DNA of 60,250 nt from Mesorhizobium sp. SARCC-RB16n (GTDB taxonomy: Bacteria; Pseudomonadota; Alphaproteobacteria; Rhizobiales; Rhizobiaceae). The stretch is from NCBI RefSeq assembly GCF_008520305.1, contig NZ_ML703253.1, forward strand, positions 337,409 through 397,658, in the 5' to 3' direction. The translations under genes were made by a program, and so were the position numbers. Shown one piece after another: positions 59,397 through 60,250 of the stretch. The notes under the pieces are model-generated. The model did not search any database and had not been told where the DNA came from. It was given only the letters and a program-made list of their open reading frames with translations. How positions within the stretch are numbered: the first letter of the stretch is position 1; every line of letters begins with the position of its first letter.

Positions 59397-60250
<854 letters not shown>

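Overview
The window looks like a chromosomal segment of a Mesorhizobium-type alphaproteobacterium (Hyphomicrobiales). The reasons are uniformly high GC, an alphaproteobacterial LexA box (GTTC-N7-GTTC) in front of dinB, a rhizobial DUF982 protein, many HxlR/RpiR/AraC/MarR regulators beside small catabolic operons, and several copies of long intergenic palindromic repeats. I see no rRNA or tRNA gene, no CRISPR array and no intact insertion sequence. The species assignment is inference.

Layout. 0-8 kb: AraC regulator, VOC protein, PLP aminotransferase behind a strong palindrome, a secreted protein divergent from a DUF922 putative metalloprotease, and a secreted phosphoesterase divergent from a di-haem cytochrome c peroxidase. 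8-14.7 kb: two small orphan genes, then a rearranged zone with two SDR/SnoaL modules, an HxlR regulator, a cache-GGDEF-EAL protein and two decayed copies of an SDR 3' end. 14.8-19.5 kb: XRE-cupin regulator divergent from a FAD amine/D-amino-acid oxidase, a lone peptide-binding protein and a serine beta-lactamase-fold hydrolase, plausibly one peptide/D-amino-acid use locus. 19.5-24.4 kb: cytochrome b561, then a hydroxycinnamate (ferulate/p-coumarate) module (MarR repressor with two operators, hydratase-lyase, CoA ligase) and a BKACE enzyme.

24.4-30.5 kb: PAS-PAS-GGDEF-EAL protein, SnoaL-like protein, PAP2 membrane phosphatase, secreted protein, and DUF1330 protein divergent from an HxlR regulator with a palindromic operator. 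30.5-34.4 kb: HigBA toxin-antitoxin next to an alkylation-repair block (Ada, Ogt-like, 2OG-Fe(II) oxygenase). 34.3-39 kb: an operon-like set with an ECF sigma factor carrying a SnoaL-like domain, two DHFR/RibD-like reductases, a frameshifted alpha/beta hydrolase and an NmrA-like protein, then an HxlR regulator. 39-46 kb: SOS-controlled dinB, sterol-desaturase-like protein, Nudix hydrolase, methyltransferase, and a CHASE-PAS-GGDEF-EAL protein.

46-57.8 kb: a carbohydrate/polyol locus: Gfo/Idh oxidoreductase divergent from an RpiR regulator, then SDR, mannitol-dehydrogenase-family enzyme, TIM-barrel isomerase, a complete CUT2/ribose-type ABC transporter and a nucleoside hydrolase. Two large palindromic repeats lie inside the transporter genes and a shared candidate operator precedes the regulator and the SDR. 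57.8-60.25 kb (minus strand): groEL (cut by the window edge), a small unknown gene, DUF982 protein, cupin protein and an intrinsic terminator.

The most unusual items are the alkylation-repair/toxin-antitoxin block with an overlapping Ogt-oxygenase pair, the anti-sigma-less ECF operon, the three-copy SDR 3' end, and the palindromic repeat family inside operons. All functions are read from sequence alone.
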